DNA of 40,564 nt from Lysobacterales bacterium (GTDB lineage: Bacteria; Pseudomonadota; Gammaproteobacteria; Xanthomonadales; Marinicellaceae): contig JAGRJR010000025.1 in the NCBI GenBank assembly GCA_020442635.1, positions 1-40,564 of the forward strand, written 5' to 3'. The position numbers and the translations under genes are program-made. Below are positions 1 to 8,614 of this stretch, in pieces. How positions within the stretch are numbered: the stretch's first letter is position 1; every line of letters begins with the position of its first letter. The notes under the pieces were generated by a model. The model was not told the DNA's origin, did no database searches, and saw nothing but the letters and a program-made list of their open reading frames with translations.

Positions 1-3000
1 TGCATAACTGACACTGATGTTGGTGGTGGCTGTATAAGGCCCCAAAGCACCAGCCGCTGGTGGATCATTGATTGGATTGATGGTGATGGTTAAAGGCACA
101 CTGGGTGAAGTGTCAATACCACCATTGGCTGTACCGCCATCATCCATCAAACTGACATTGTAGCTAACTGAGCCATAAGCATTGGCGGCTGCCGTATAGC
201 TTAAAATGCCGGTGGCTGAAATACTTGGAACAGCTGTAAACGATAAGGTACTATCGATATTAGTTTGATTAAGAATAAATGTCAGATTTTGGCCATTTTC
301 ATCTGGTGGACCAGCGCTGATTGCAGTCGCCCAAGCGATATTTTGAGCACCGGAATCTTCATCTGCTGTTTGTGGTGTTGCCCCTGCTGTGAAAGATGGG
401 GCGTCATTGACTGCTGTTATCGTGATGTTGAAGTTTTGAATCGCTGAAGTATCAACACCACCATTGGCTGTGCCACCATCATCTGCTGCGGTTACACTCA
501 CAATTGCTGTTCCGCTGGTATTGGCAGCGGGGGTGTAGGTGAGGTTACCTGAATTATCTACGGCGGGTTGTACACTGAACAAGGCATTGTTGTTATTGGT
601 TACGTTGAAACTGACTGTTTGTCCGGATTCATCTGCAGGTCCTGCAAAGATGGCTGTTGCCCAGCCATTCACTGACTGTGCGCTGGATTCTTCAAGTACG
701 GATTGATCACCTCCGACAGTGAAACTTGGCGCATCATTGACGGCAGTGACTGTAATCATAAAGCTTTGAGGTGGTGAAGTGTCGTCGCCACCATTGGCTG
801 TGCCACCATCATCCATCAATTCCAGAGTGATATTGGCCACACCGTTGGCATCAGCTGCCGGCGTATAGGTCAAAGTGCCATCTGCCGCAACAGCAGGACC
901 TGCGCTGAACAGAGGTGCGTTATCATTGGCTGTGATGTTGAACGTTAAATTTTGGCCTGCTTCATCGGGAGGACCGGCGAGGATGTTGGTTGCCCAGGCT
1001 GCAACCGTAATTGGACCGTTGTCTTCATTGATAGTTTGATCAGCGCCAACCGTGAATGAAGGCTCATCATTGACAGCGGTAATGCTGATAATGAAATTTT
1101 GTACCGCTGATGTATCAATGCCGCCATTGGCAGTTCCACCATCATCGCTTAATGAAACACTGACAGTAGCACTGCCCAAAGCAGCTGCATTTGGTGTGAA
1201 AGTTAATGTGCCGGTTGAACTGATATTTGGTTGAACATCGAACAATGCATTATTGTCATTGGAAACATTGAAACTTAAGGATTGTCCTGCTTCATCGGCA
1301 GGTCCAGCTGCAATGGCAGTAGCCCAGCCATTCACAGTTTGAGCACCTGCGCCCTCAAGCAGGCTTTGACCTGGTCCTGCGGTAAAACTTGGCGCATCGT
1401 TTATGGCTGTTACGGTGATGCTGAAATTTTGTGGTGGTGAGGTATCATCGCCACCATTGGCTGTTCCGCCATCATCCATCAATTCAATACTGATATTTGC
1501 CACTCCATTGGCATCAGCTGCTGTTGTATAAGATAAGGTTCCATCTGACGCTACAGCAGGGCCAGCACTGAACAGCCCGGGATTGTCATTGGCGATGATG
1601 TTGAATGTCAGGGTTTGGCCGACTTCATCTGGTGGTCCTGCCAATACATTGGTTGCCCATGATGGCACTGTGATGGCTCCTGCATCTTCAAGAACTGACT
1701 GGTTTGATCCAACAGTAAAAGAAGGTTCATCATTAACGCTTTGCAAAATAATGGCAAAAGTGACATTTGCGGATGTATCAATTCCGCCATTGGCTGTCCC
1801 TCCATCATCGGAAAGATTCACGGTGATGTTGGCAGTTCCTGAAACATCGGGAGTGCCGGTAAAGCTCAATACGCCAGAGGAATCAATGACAGGTAAAACA
1901 TCAAATATACCCGTGTTGTCATTATTTATGATATTAAATGTCAGGTTTTGTGATGTTTCATCGCTAGGTCCAGCGACTACGTTGGTTGCCCAGCTGGCAC
2001 TGTAGGGGCCAGCAGTCTTCAAAACATTGACATTACCACCGGAAGTGAATGAAGGGGCATCGTTTACAGCAGTGACGTTAACCTCAACATTGGCCGGTGC
2101 AGAATTAACCTGGCCATCATTGGCAACAACTGTGAAGTTGTCTGTGCCATTAAAATCGGCGTTGGGTGTATAAAGAACGGTTGATGTTGTGTTGTTTATT
2201 ACGCTGAAATTGCTCAGCGCACCATTGGCTGGTGCTGTATCAGTCGAGAAAGTAACCGGTGAGCCTTCTGCATCTGATCCGGTTAATGTGATGGTTACTG
2301 ATGTGTCTTCCAGAGTCGCGTCACTGTTTATATTAGCAACCGGTGCTTGGTTTTCCACGTCAACCACATCCATCCTGACAAATATGGTTTCATTGGATTT
2401 GGTTACAAAAACTGCAGTCAAGTCAGCATAGCTGCCGCTGTTGGAGGTGTCACCTACGGGGTCGATACTGTCTGGGGCGATGGTGTTCCAGTCGTTTGTT
2501 TGTCCATCAATGATGATGTTCATTGCCCAAACAGATGAAACCAAACAAATACACACCATACTTACGGTAATTCTCTTGGACAGTTGCTTTCGACTGGTAA
2601 ATAACAAGAGTACGAGCAGCAAACATAAGGTGATCAAGCCCAATGCCGGAACGGGAAAAGTAAAGCCCAAAACGATGGGGTCTCCATTGCCATTACCCAG
2701 CACTATGTCAGAAGCGTTATCTGACTGAGTGTGAAAATACAATAAAACAGCACCTGAACGATTAATGCCGAGCTGAGTTTGACTAACACTTGCTTCAAAG
2801 ACATCAGCACCATTGATGCCAGTGTTTAATCCGAGGGCTGCCATTGATACACCATTGCCTGAATCAAAAACACCACCAGCGCATTGGTGTAACTGTGTTG
2901 CAGTGATGGTGGGAGGCAATGCACTGTCGGTTGTTATAGTTAGTCTTCTGTCTACACCTGTAATTGAGGTGGCGAAATCAGGTAAATTGACCGAGCAACC

Positions 3001-3117
3001 TGTAGTTGCGGAATTATCAGTATCAAAATAAACATGATAAAACCTGTTTTGTGCTTGTGCAGTAGATAAGAAAAAACAAAGCAGCAAAAACAAAGTGCCT
3101 GCAAAACGGTAAGCCAT
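1..3117 (-). CDS. Very large secreted repeat protein, N-terminal part (C-terminus beyond window)
   Basis: The frame is open from ATG at 3117 to base 1 with no stop (1039 codons), so the gene continues past the left edge. AAGGGG lies five bases before the ATG. Residues 1-22 are a signal peptide. Residues 23-150 form a secreted domain with three cysteines. Residues 155-177 (PVPALG, a leucine-rich segment, then RK) look like an IPTL/VPxL-CTERM sorting signal, but at an internal position. Residues 181-199 are a second signal-peptide-like segment ending in VWA. About 50 residues beginning IIIDGQTNDW follow, then a cadherin/Ig-like repeat with NDAP and DFNGTDNFTV motifs, then six 110-residue repeats starting at residue 352. 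Such tandem repeats are known in adhesins and other surface or secreted proteins; the actual role is unknown. Antisense frames inside it are shadows. Confidence 0.9.
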   Translation of the reverse strand, partial: MAYRFAGTLFLLLCFFLSTAQAQNRFYHVYFDTDNSATTGCSVNLPDFATSITGVDRRLTITTDSALPPTITATQLHQCAGGVFDSGNGVSMAALGLNTGINGADVFEASVSQTQLGINRSGAVLLYFHTQSDNASDIVLGNGNGDPIVLGFTFPVPALGLITLCLLLVLLLFTSRKQLSKRITVSMVCICLVSSVWAMNIIIDGQTNDWNTIAPDSIDPVGDTSNSGSYADLTAVFVTKSNETIFVRMDVVDVENQAPVANINSDATLEDTSVTITLTGSDAEGSPVTFSTDTAPANGALSNFSVINNTTSTVLYTPNADFNGTDNFTVVANDGQVNSAPANVEVNVTAVNDAPSFTSGGNVNVLKTAGPYSASWATNVVAGPSDETSQNLTFNIINNDNTGIFDVLPVIDSSGVLSFTGTPDVSGTANITVNLSDDGGTANGGIDTSANVTFAIILQSVNDEPSFTVGSNQSVLEDAGAITVPSWATNVLAGPPDEVGQTLTFNIIANDNPGLFSAGPAVASDGTLSYTTAADANGVANISIELMDDGGTANGGDDTSPPQNFSITVTAINDAPSFTAGPGQSLLEGAGAQTVNGWATAIAAGPADEAGQSLSFNVSNDNNALFDVQPNISSTGTLTFTPNAAALGSATVSVSLSDDGGTANGGIDTSAVQNFIISITAVNDEPSFTVGADQTINEDNGPITVAAWATNILAGPPDEAGQNLTFNITANDNAPLFSAGPAVAADGTLTYTPAADANGVANITLELMDDGGTANGGDDTSPPQSFMITVTAVNDAPSFTVGGDQSVLEESSAQSVNGWATAIFAGPADESGQTVSFNVTNNNNALFSVQPAVDNSGNLTYTPAANTSGTAIVSVTAADDGGTANGGVDTSAIQNFNITITAVNDAPSFTAGATPQTADEDSGAQNIAWATAISAGPPDENGQNLTFILNQTNIDSTLSFTAVPSISATGILSYTAAANAYGSVSYNVSLMDDGGTANGGIDTSPSVPLTITINPINDPPAAGALGPYTATTNISVSYA
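69..2064 (-). repeat. Six tandem 330-339-bp coding repeats with a two-unit higher-order period
   Basis: The NDxPSFT motif starts at 2064, 1734, 1401, 1071, 738 and 408, and a seventh NDPP start is at 69. The spacings are 330, 333, 330, 333, 330 and 339 bases. Each unit carries WAT, AGPxDE and DDGGTANGG blocks. Units 2 and 4 are alike (ITV..WATN.LAGPPDE, GGDDTSPPQ), and units 3 and 5 are alike (NGWATAI.AGPADE, NNALF), which gives a 663-base double period. Confidence 0.93.
2587..2655 (-). other. Internal CTERM-like segment inside the large repeat protein
   Basis: Encodes residues 155-177: PVPALG, a run of about 14 hydrophobic residues, then TSRK. This motif, helix and basic order is that of IPTL/PEP-type C-terminal sorting signals. 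Here it is followed without a stop by a second hydrophobic, signal-peptide-like stretch (2518-2577). Confidence 0.55.
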
Positions 3118-3337
3118 AAATACCCCTTGTGAAAAAAATGATATTAAGTTTTCGAGAATATAATTTATCAAGCGGCGTTCGCTTTGTGATATCCCCTTTA
3201 CGTAACAAATTACCCTTTCTGTATATGTTTGTCAAACGAATCTCAATCAATCGTGTTGCAAATCCATTGTCATTAATTTAGCTTCAATTCAGCTTTATTG
3301 AGTACAATGAAGCCTTGTTTATCTTTTTTTTTATCAC

Positions 3338-3985
3338 ATGACAAGAATCATCCAATTTTTATTGCTAAATTTGATCTGGGTATACCAACTGCACGCAAGT
3401 CAACTGGAAACTAAAGATCCAAAAGAAATACTGACGCAAGTTCGATCTGGATTAAATGCTTTAAGTGCTGAATTTGTACAATATGAACTGACCAATGAAG
3501 ATCAACAATTAGACAGAAATACTGGTCTGGTTTGGATGCAAGCTCCCAATCTGTTTCGCTGGGAATATCAGCAGCCTATTGAGCAACTGATTGTGGCTGA
3601 TGGACAGCAAGTATGGGTGTATGATGAAGATTTGGATCAAGTGACCGTTAAAACCCAGGATAATCACCTCAACCCCATTTATGTCATTATCAACGAGGCA
3701 CTGACGCAACAACATTATGACATTGCTTTTGAAAAAGTTGAAGGTGATTTGCAATGGATCAGTTTAACTCCGAAACTTAAATCAGATGAAGTCAAATATG
3801 TCTGGTTAGGCATTCAGGAAACCACAGTTCAACAAATCCGGGTCTTCAATCACTTTGATCAGACCATGGTGTTTGAATTCAAAGACATCAAGAAAAATCC
3901 GGAGCTGAATCAAGATTTATTTCAATTTACACCACCAGAAGGCGTTGACGTAATTCAAGCGCTGGGTGAAAACTCTATTAATTAG
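3338..3985 (+). CDS. lolA: Outer membrane lipoprotein carrier protein LolA
   Basis: LolA is the periplasmic chaperone that takes lipoproteins from the LolCDE transporter and hands them to LolB at the outer membrane. The 215 residues fit the family length. Residues 1-20 form a signal peptide ending in LHA. The family pattern LSAEFVQYE (42-50), GLVWMQAP (63-70) and FRWEYQQP (73-80), then a beta-rich region with DGQQVWVYDEDLDQV, is clear. It heads a compact cluster with rarA four bases downstream, an order common in gammaproteobacteria. The ribosome binding site before the ATG is weak, but the signal peptide supports this start. Confidence 0.95.
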   Translation: MTRIIQFLLLNLIWVYQLHASQLETKDPKEILTQVRSGLNALSAEFVQYELTNEDQQLDRNTGLVWMQAPNLFRWEYQQPIEQLIVADGQQVWVYDEDLDQVTVKTQDNHLNPIYVIINEALTQQHYDIAFEKVEGDLQWISLTPKLKSDEVKYVWLGIQETTVQQIRVFNHFDQTMVFEFKDIKKNPELNQDLFQFTPPEGVDVIQALGENSIN

Positions 3986-3989
3986 TTTC

Positions 3990-5282
3990 ATGCAACTCAA
4001 TGCCCAACGCCCACTTGCAGACCAATTGCGACCAACTCACTTCTCACAAGTTGTTGGACAGCAACATCTGGTGGGTGAGAAGCAACCTTTATGGTTGATG
4101 TTACGAAATAAAACCATCCATTCGATGGTTTTTTGGGGGCCGCCAGGGACTGGGAAAACCACTTTAGCCAAAATCATAAGTGAAGACATTCATGCACAGT
4201 TGATTAATTTATCGGCTGTGCTTTCCGGTGTTAAAGACATCAGAGATGCCATCAAACAAGCTGAACAGGCTTTGCCGCAACGAACTGTGCTATTTGTTGA
4301 TGAAATTCATCGATTCAATAAGTCGCAACAAGATGCGTTTTTGCCACATCTGGAAAGTGGTTTAATTACCTTGATTGGTGCGACCACCGAAAATCCTTCG
4401 TTTGCATTGAACAATGCTTTATTGTCAAGACTCAAGGTCTACATCCTGAAAAGTCTCAATGAACAGGAATTGTTACAGTTACTGGCACAAAGTTTACAAG
4501 CCATTGAAAAATCGCTCATCTTAAACGAAAAACAGCAAATGGCATTGGTTAGGGCGGCTGATGGTGATGGGCGTAAATTATTGGGTTTATTGGAAATTTT
4601 ATTGGATTATGCCACCGAAGATGTGGTGAAAGATGCTGATATTGCATTGGTGACATCGGGTCAAACAAGGCGCTTTGACAAAGGTGGTGATGAATTTTAT
4701 GAGCAAATTTCGGCTTTACACAAATGTGTGCGCTCATCAAACCCAGATGCTGCATTATATTGGCTGGCACGCATGTTAGATGGTGGTTGCGACCCAAACT
4801 ATATTGCCCGCAGGATTTTGCGGATGGCCACTGAGGATATTGGTAATGCTGATCCGAGGGCTTTGGGTATTTGTTTGGATGCTTGGCATGGATACCAACG
4901 TTTGGGTTCACCCGAAGGTGATTTGCTTTTGGCTCAAGCAGTCAGTTATCTGGCTTGTTGTGCCAAAAGCAATGCGGTGTATGCCGCTTTTAAACTGGCA
5001 CAAGCTGATGTACAGCAAATGGGCAGCTTACCGGTGCCTAACCATTTACGCAATGCGCCGACTCAATTGATGAAACAGGTGGGATTTGGCCAAGGTTACC
5101 AGTACGATCATCATGTGGAGGGCGGGATTGCCTTTGACCAAACAGGTTTTCCAGATAGAATGGGCGAAAGATTGTATTATCAACCAACGAATAATGGTTT
5201 GGAACAAAAAATTTCACAAAAACTTGAATATATCAGGTCACAAAGATTGAAACTTAATAGCAACAATAAGGGAAACAGATGA
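3990..5282 (+). CDS. rarA: Replication-associated recombination protein A (RarA/MgsA)
   Basis: RarA is an AAA+ ATPase of the clamp-loader/WRNIP1 family that acts at stalled replication forks. The 430 residues carry Walker A GPPGTGKT (50-57), Walker B LFVDEIHRF (101-109), sensor 1 GATTENPSF (130-138) and LLSR (144-147), which holds the arginine finger. The C-terminal half has the family blocks SALHKCVRSSNPDAALYW and HLRNAPTQLMK. An in-frame GTG at 3966 would add eight residues overlapping lolA; I prefer ATG 3990 because homologous N-termini begin near the RPLADQLRP block. The stop overlaps the crcB start. Confidence 0.96.
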   Translation: MQLNAQRPLADQLRPTHFSQVVGQQHLVGEKQPLWLMLRNKTIHSMVFWGPPGTGKTTLAKIISEDIHAQLINLSAVLSGVKDIRDAIKQAEQALPQRTVLFVDEIHRFNKSQQDAFLPHLESGLITLIGATTENPSFALNNALLSRLKVYILKSLNEQELLQLLAQSLQAIEKSLILNEKQQMALVRAADGDGRKLLGLLEILLDYATEDVVKDADIALVTSGQTRRFDKGGDEFYEQISALHKCVRSSNPDAALYWLARMLDGGCDPNYIARRILRMATEDIGNADPRALGICLDAWHGYQRLGSPEGDLLLAQAVSYLACCAKSNAVYAAFKLAQADVQQMGSLPVPNHLRNAPTQLMKQVGFGQGYQYDHHVEGGIAFDQTGFPDRMGERLYYQPTNNGLEQKISQKLEYIRSQRLKLNSNNKGNR

Positions 5283-5644
5283 TAGGATCATTGTTGGCAG
5301 TGGCACTCGGTGGCGCGATTGGTGCAAGTATTCGATTTGGTGTCAATCAATTGATGTTGAATGTATTTCATGCGCCTTTGTTTTTTGGCACTTTATTGGT
5401 CAATGTGGTGGGGTGTTTTGTGATGGGCCTTTCATACCATTATTTACTCAATCACGGCGGCATAAGCGATGCCAGTAAATTATTTGTAACGGTTGGTTTG
5501 TTGGGAGCCCTAACAACCTGGTCCACTTTTTCCATGGAAACCGTTTTAATGATCCAGAATGATCAGCTGTTAAGAGCGGTTTTGTATACCTTAATTACCA
5601 CCGTTTGTTGTTTTACGGCCTTTTGGTTCGGAGTTAAATCATGA
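5279..5644 (+). CDS. crcB: Fluoride-specific ion channel CrcB/FluC
   Basis: FluC proteins are small dual-topology inner-membrane dimers that export fluoride. The 121 residues have four hydrophobic segments and the family motifs GGAIGASIRF (11-20), GTLLVNVVGCF (37-47, with the pore Asn42) and GLLGALTTWSTFSME (73-87). The last motif usually reads TTFSTFS; here Trp81 replaces the first Phe. The start overlaps the rarA stop as ATGA, so translation is probably coupled. No fluoride riboswitch is possible directly upstream because the preceding sequence is coding. Confidence 0.95.
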   Translation: MIGSLLAVALGGAIGASIRFGVNQLMLNVFHAPLFFGTLLVNVVGCFVMGLSYHYLLNHGGISDASKLFVTVGLLGALTTWSTFSMETVLMIQNDQLLRAVLYTLITTVCCFTAFWFGVKS

Positions 5645-6543
5645 AAAAAACGTTAGTTTTCTTGTTGTTTGGCTGGCAGGCACATGCTGAAGAAACAGTA
5701 CAAACACCATCTGCACCTCCTGGCAGTGAAATATTGTTGTTTGATATTCATGAAAGTGATGATGGTGAGTTATCCTTGGGTAAAGCGCATAATATCTCAA
5801 ATTCCAAAGGCTACGACTCGCAACCCAGATTCTCAAAAGATGGACAATTCATCTATTACACCCACTTTGAGAATGGACAAATGGACATTCACCAATACAA
5901 TTTGACCCATAATGTTTCTACACCTTATATGGTGACAGCAGAGAGTGAATATTCTCCCACACCCATGCCAGAAAAAGAGGGTTTGAGTGTGGTGCAAGTG
6001 GATGTAGAAGGTGATCAATATCTGGTATTGCTGAATAATCAATTAGTCAAAGAAAAACAAACTGGCAGATACAGTGATTTGAAACAAGTCGGCTATTTCA
6101 ACTGGACACAAGATGGTTATTTGTGGAGTTTTGTTTTGAATGATAACAATGGTGGTGATTTATATGTGCAAAATAGCGATAAGAAAGCCACAAAAGTCAC
6201 AGAAAACATTGGCCGTTCTTTTATTACTGATGCCAGATCTGAACAATTGTACTTTGTGGATAAGAAAACCACACCTTGGCGTATTCAAAAAATCAATCAT
6301 AAATCCTTGACGCCTAAACCTGTAATGGTTCTGCCTATGGGAGTTGAAGATTTTACTCTGGACAGTAAAGGTCGTTTTTGGGCAGGTCGCGACAATACCC
6401 TATTCGTAAGTTTAGGCCAACAAAGATGGTATATTGCTCATGAGTTTAGTGACCCTCATTATCATCAAATCACGAGAGTGACAACCAACCCTCAGGCCAA
6501 TAAGATTGCCATAGTGTTTGCAGAAAAAGACAACTCTGAATAG
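5641..6543 (+). CDS. Secreted TolB-like (PD40) beta-propeller protein
   Basis: A 300-residue exported protein of unknown role. Residues 1-16 are a short signal peptide ending in AHA. The body has repeated TolB/WD40-like PD40 blades; the clearest is SQPRFSKDGQFIYYTH (residues 61-76), and weaker ones carry EYSPTP, YFNWTQDGYLW and VEDFTLDSKGRFW. It lacks the N-terminal domain of TolB and is shorter, so it is not TolB itself. ATG overlaps the crcB stop (ATGA), making it the fourth gene of the lolA operon. A periplasmic binding or scaffold role is only a guess. Confidence 0.8.
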   Translation: MKKTLVFLLFGWQAHAEETVQTPSAPPGSEILLFDIHESDDGELSLGKAHNISNSKGYDSQPRFSKDGQFIYYTHFENGQMDIHQYNLTHNVSTPYMVTAESEYSPTPMPEKEGLSVVQVDVEGDQYLVLLNNQLVKEKQTGRYSDLKQVGYFNWTQDGYLWSFVLNDNNGGDLYVQNSDKKATKVTENIGRSFITDARSEQLYFVDKKTTPWRIQKINHKSLTPKPVMVLPMGVEDFTLDSKGRFWAGRDNTLFVSLGQQRWYIAHEFSDPHYHQITRVTTNPQANKIAIVFAEKDNSE

Positions 6544-6556
6544 AATAAGCACCCAC

Positions 6557-6632
6557 GCGCCCGTAGCTCAGTGGATAGAGCAACCGCCTCCTAAGCGGTA
6601 GGTCGCAGGTTCGACTCCTGCTGGGCGCGCCA
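6557..6632 (+). tRNA. tRNA-Arg (anticodon CCT)
   Basis: A full cloverleaf with encoded CCA. The acceptor GCGCCCG pairs with TGGGCGC (one G-T), the anticodon stem is ACCGC/GCGGT with loop CTCCTAA, and the T arm is GCAGG/CCTGC. It reads the rare AGG codon. It starts 13 bases after the propeller gene, so it is either processed from that operon's transcript or driven from inside the gene. Confidence 0.97.
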
Positions 6633-6755
6633 TGTTTTTTATATTGAAATCAACTGTTTAGCTTTTTGTTTTTTTTCGCGTTGTCGCTCAGGTGTAAAAT
6701 TAGCATTAAGTCTAAGCATAATAGTCGCTGAAATCGTGAATAAAAAATAACCCAA

Positions 6756-8612
6756 ATGAACAATATTCAGCTTGTTAAAACACTTATTCCCCAAAAGCAT
6801 TTGATTTGTCTGGTCGTGTTGGTTGTCCTTTATGCTTGGGGTTTTTGGTATTCGGCTTTGTTGTTAGATAGTTCACGTGATTTAACTAAAGCGTATCAAA
6901 TCATTGAGTATCATGACTGGCCAGCTTTGGGCCCAGATATTGGTGGTTTTTTTCATGTAGGCCCACTGTGGTTTTACTTGCTGACAGTACCTGCTTTTTT
7001 TGGGTCACTCAAGTTAGTTGCATTATTTGTTGGCGTTTTGGCTGGTTTAAAATTTGTTATGGCCTATCAGTTAGGTAAGGATTGGGTGAATGCTCAGTTT
7101 GGTTTGCTTTGGGCTTTTGTTTTGTAATTACCAGGTTGGCATGCTATCAATCAAGCATTTATCAATCATATCAACCTTTTGGAATTTTTATCTTTATGGT
7201 TCGTTTGGTTATTGTTCCGCTATGAACGAACTCATGATTTAAAACACTTTTTATGGTCTACTTTTGTTTTTGGTTTGGGATTTAATGCGCACCCCATATT
7301 TTTAGTTCTTATTGTTGGATATTTCTGGGTGTTTGTAAGAACAAAAAGACTTCCTGACTGGAAATAAATGGTGATTAGATTGATGCTGGTATCATTACTT
7401 TTTTTACCGTATTTAGTGAATCAATTCATCAATGATTTTCCTGATTATCATCGATTATTAGAACGTAGCATTACAGCCGATCAAATCAGAGCCAGTGGCC
7501 ATGCCATTGAACCGGCCCAATGGTTTTATCAATGGATAAACCTGGTTAAATCTTTGCTTTTTGATGGGCCGATGCGTGTTGTAGATTTTGTCTCTCATAC
7601 GTATCCAGTTGTTGGCGCGGCTTATTCGGTGTTTTATATTTTTTTGCTGATACTTGCTGTGGTTGGACTGATTGGTAGTGTTGTGGTTAAGAAGCATAAA
7701 ACAGTCGTGTATTTAATTGTTTTTTTGCTGGGTGCAATTGGGTTGATTGTGATGCTCAGAAGTTTCACTCCTTTTTATTTTTGTTTAAGTGTTTCTGCAT
7801 TACTTTTAGGCTTGTTTAGTTATGGTCTCTTTGTGATTTTGCAAACTCGTTCGGTTCTGTACAAAGTTGTTATTATGAGTCTGTTTGCGTTTGGAATGTT
7901 GCCGACATTGGTTTTGAGAAGTCAGGGAATACATCAGCAAATCAATTATGGACCAATCATGAATGTTACTGCAAAAGTGGATGAAAACTGGACAAAGAAC
8001 AATACAGCATTAGATGCATTAATTATCAATCAAAGTGAACATGTAGCAGATTATTTTTGTGATAAATCAACTGTTATCAACGGTCCAATGGCTCCATTAA
8101 TTGACATCAGTGGTTCGCTTCCAATGAATTTTTACTGTGATGAATATGAATTGATTTTAGGTGGTCCAAGCCAACCTGGATTTGATTCTGTACTTGTTTT
8201 GTCAAAATATTTTTTGGATAAAATTGACACAAAACCTTCATTTTGGCTTTCAGATTCATGGGGCGTGTTACATCAGTATAAAAATCACCAGCCTGTTTCA
8301 GGCTTGCTCCCCAGTGTTTTCGACGACTACGTTCATCCTCCGCGTTCGTACCATAAGTTACAAAAAATTCAACCCCAGCTCTTTGAAATAAATGAAGAAA
8401 GAGCACCGCATCTTCTTATCAGTAATCTGTTACCTTTTAATGTTCAATATAAAGTTGAAAAAATATTAGCAAACGGTAAAAGCCCAGAATTAAAAGTAGT
8501 AAATGCAGCCAATCATTTGTATTATTGTGACGATTGTCAAAGTGGTAAGACCAACTGGCAATTGACACTAATTTCTAACGACTTTAATGCCATTGATATA
8601 AATACCTTTTAA
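6756..8612 (+). pseudogene. GT39/ArnT-like membrane glycosyltransferase interrupted by two in-frame TAA codons
   Basis: A single reading frame of 619 codons contains TAA at 7125-7127 and 7365-7367, with no frameshift, and ends at 8612. Read through, it is a multi-spanning GT-C protein. The N-terminus has LDSSRDLTKAYQIIEYHDW and a GPDIGGFFHVGPLWFYLL loop, which fits undecaprenyl- or dolichyl-phosphate-sugar transferases of the PMT/ArnT type. Ten or so hydrophobic segments follow, then a soluble C-terminal part. Both stops would be Gln if one base changed from T to C (CAA). After the second stop, ATG at 7368 could restart a 414-residue fragment lacking the presumed catalytic N-terminus. The following gene starts two bases after the end, so the operon layout is intact and the decay looks recent. 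Confidence 0.8.
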
Positions 8613-8614
8613 CA

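Noticed and set aside
265..2005. Plus- and minus-strand frames of 60-140 codons across the repeat gene
   Set aside because: They are periodic shadows of the 330-base coding repeats. The single open frame 3117 to 1 on the minus strand explains the region.
69..2064. Repeat array considered as CRISPR
   Set aside because: Units are about 330 bases, contiguous, coding and without spacers.
3118..3337. Promoters in the divergent gap before lolA
   Set aside because: Only weak boxes with poor spacing were found (for example TACAAT near 3302 without a matching -35), so no site is reported.
5641..6543. TolB of the Tol-Pal system
   Set aside because: It is too short, lacks the TolB N-terminal domain, and no tolQRA or pal genes are near.
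7125..7367. TAA reassigned as Gln, or efficient readthrough
   Set aside because: Several genes here end normally on TAA (GT2, csrA, clpP), and the contexts TAA-T and TAA-A are strong stops.
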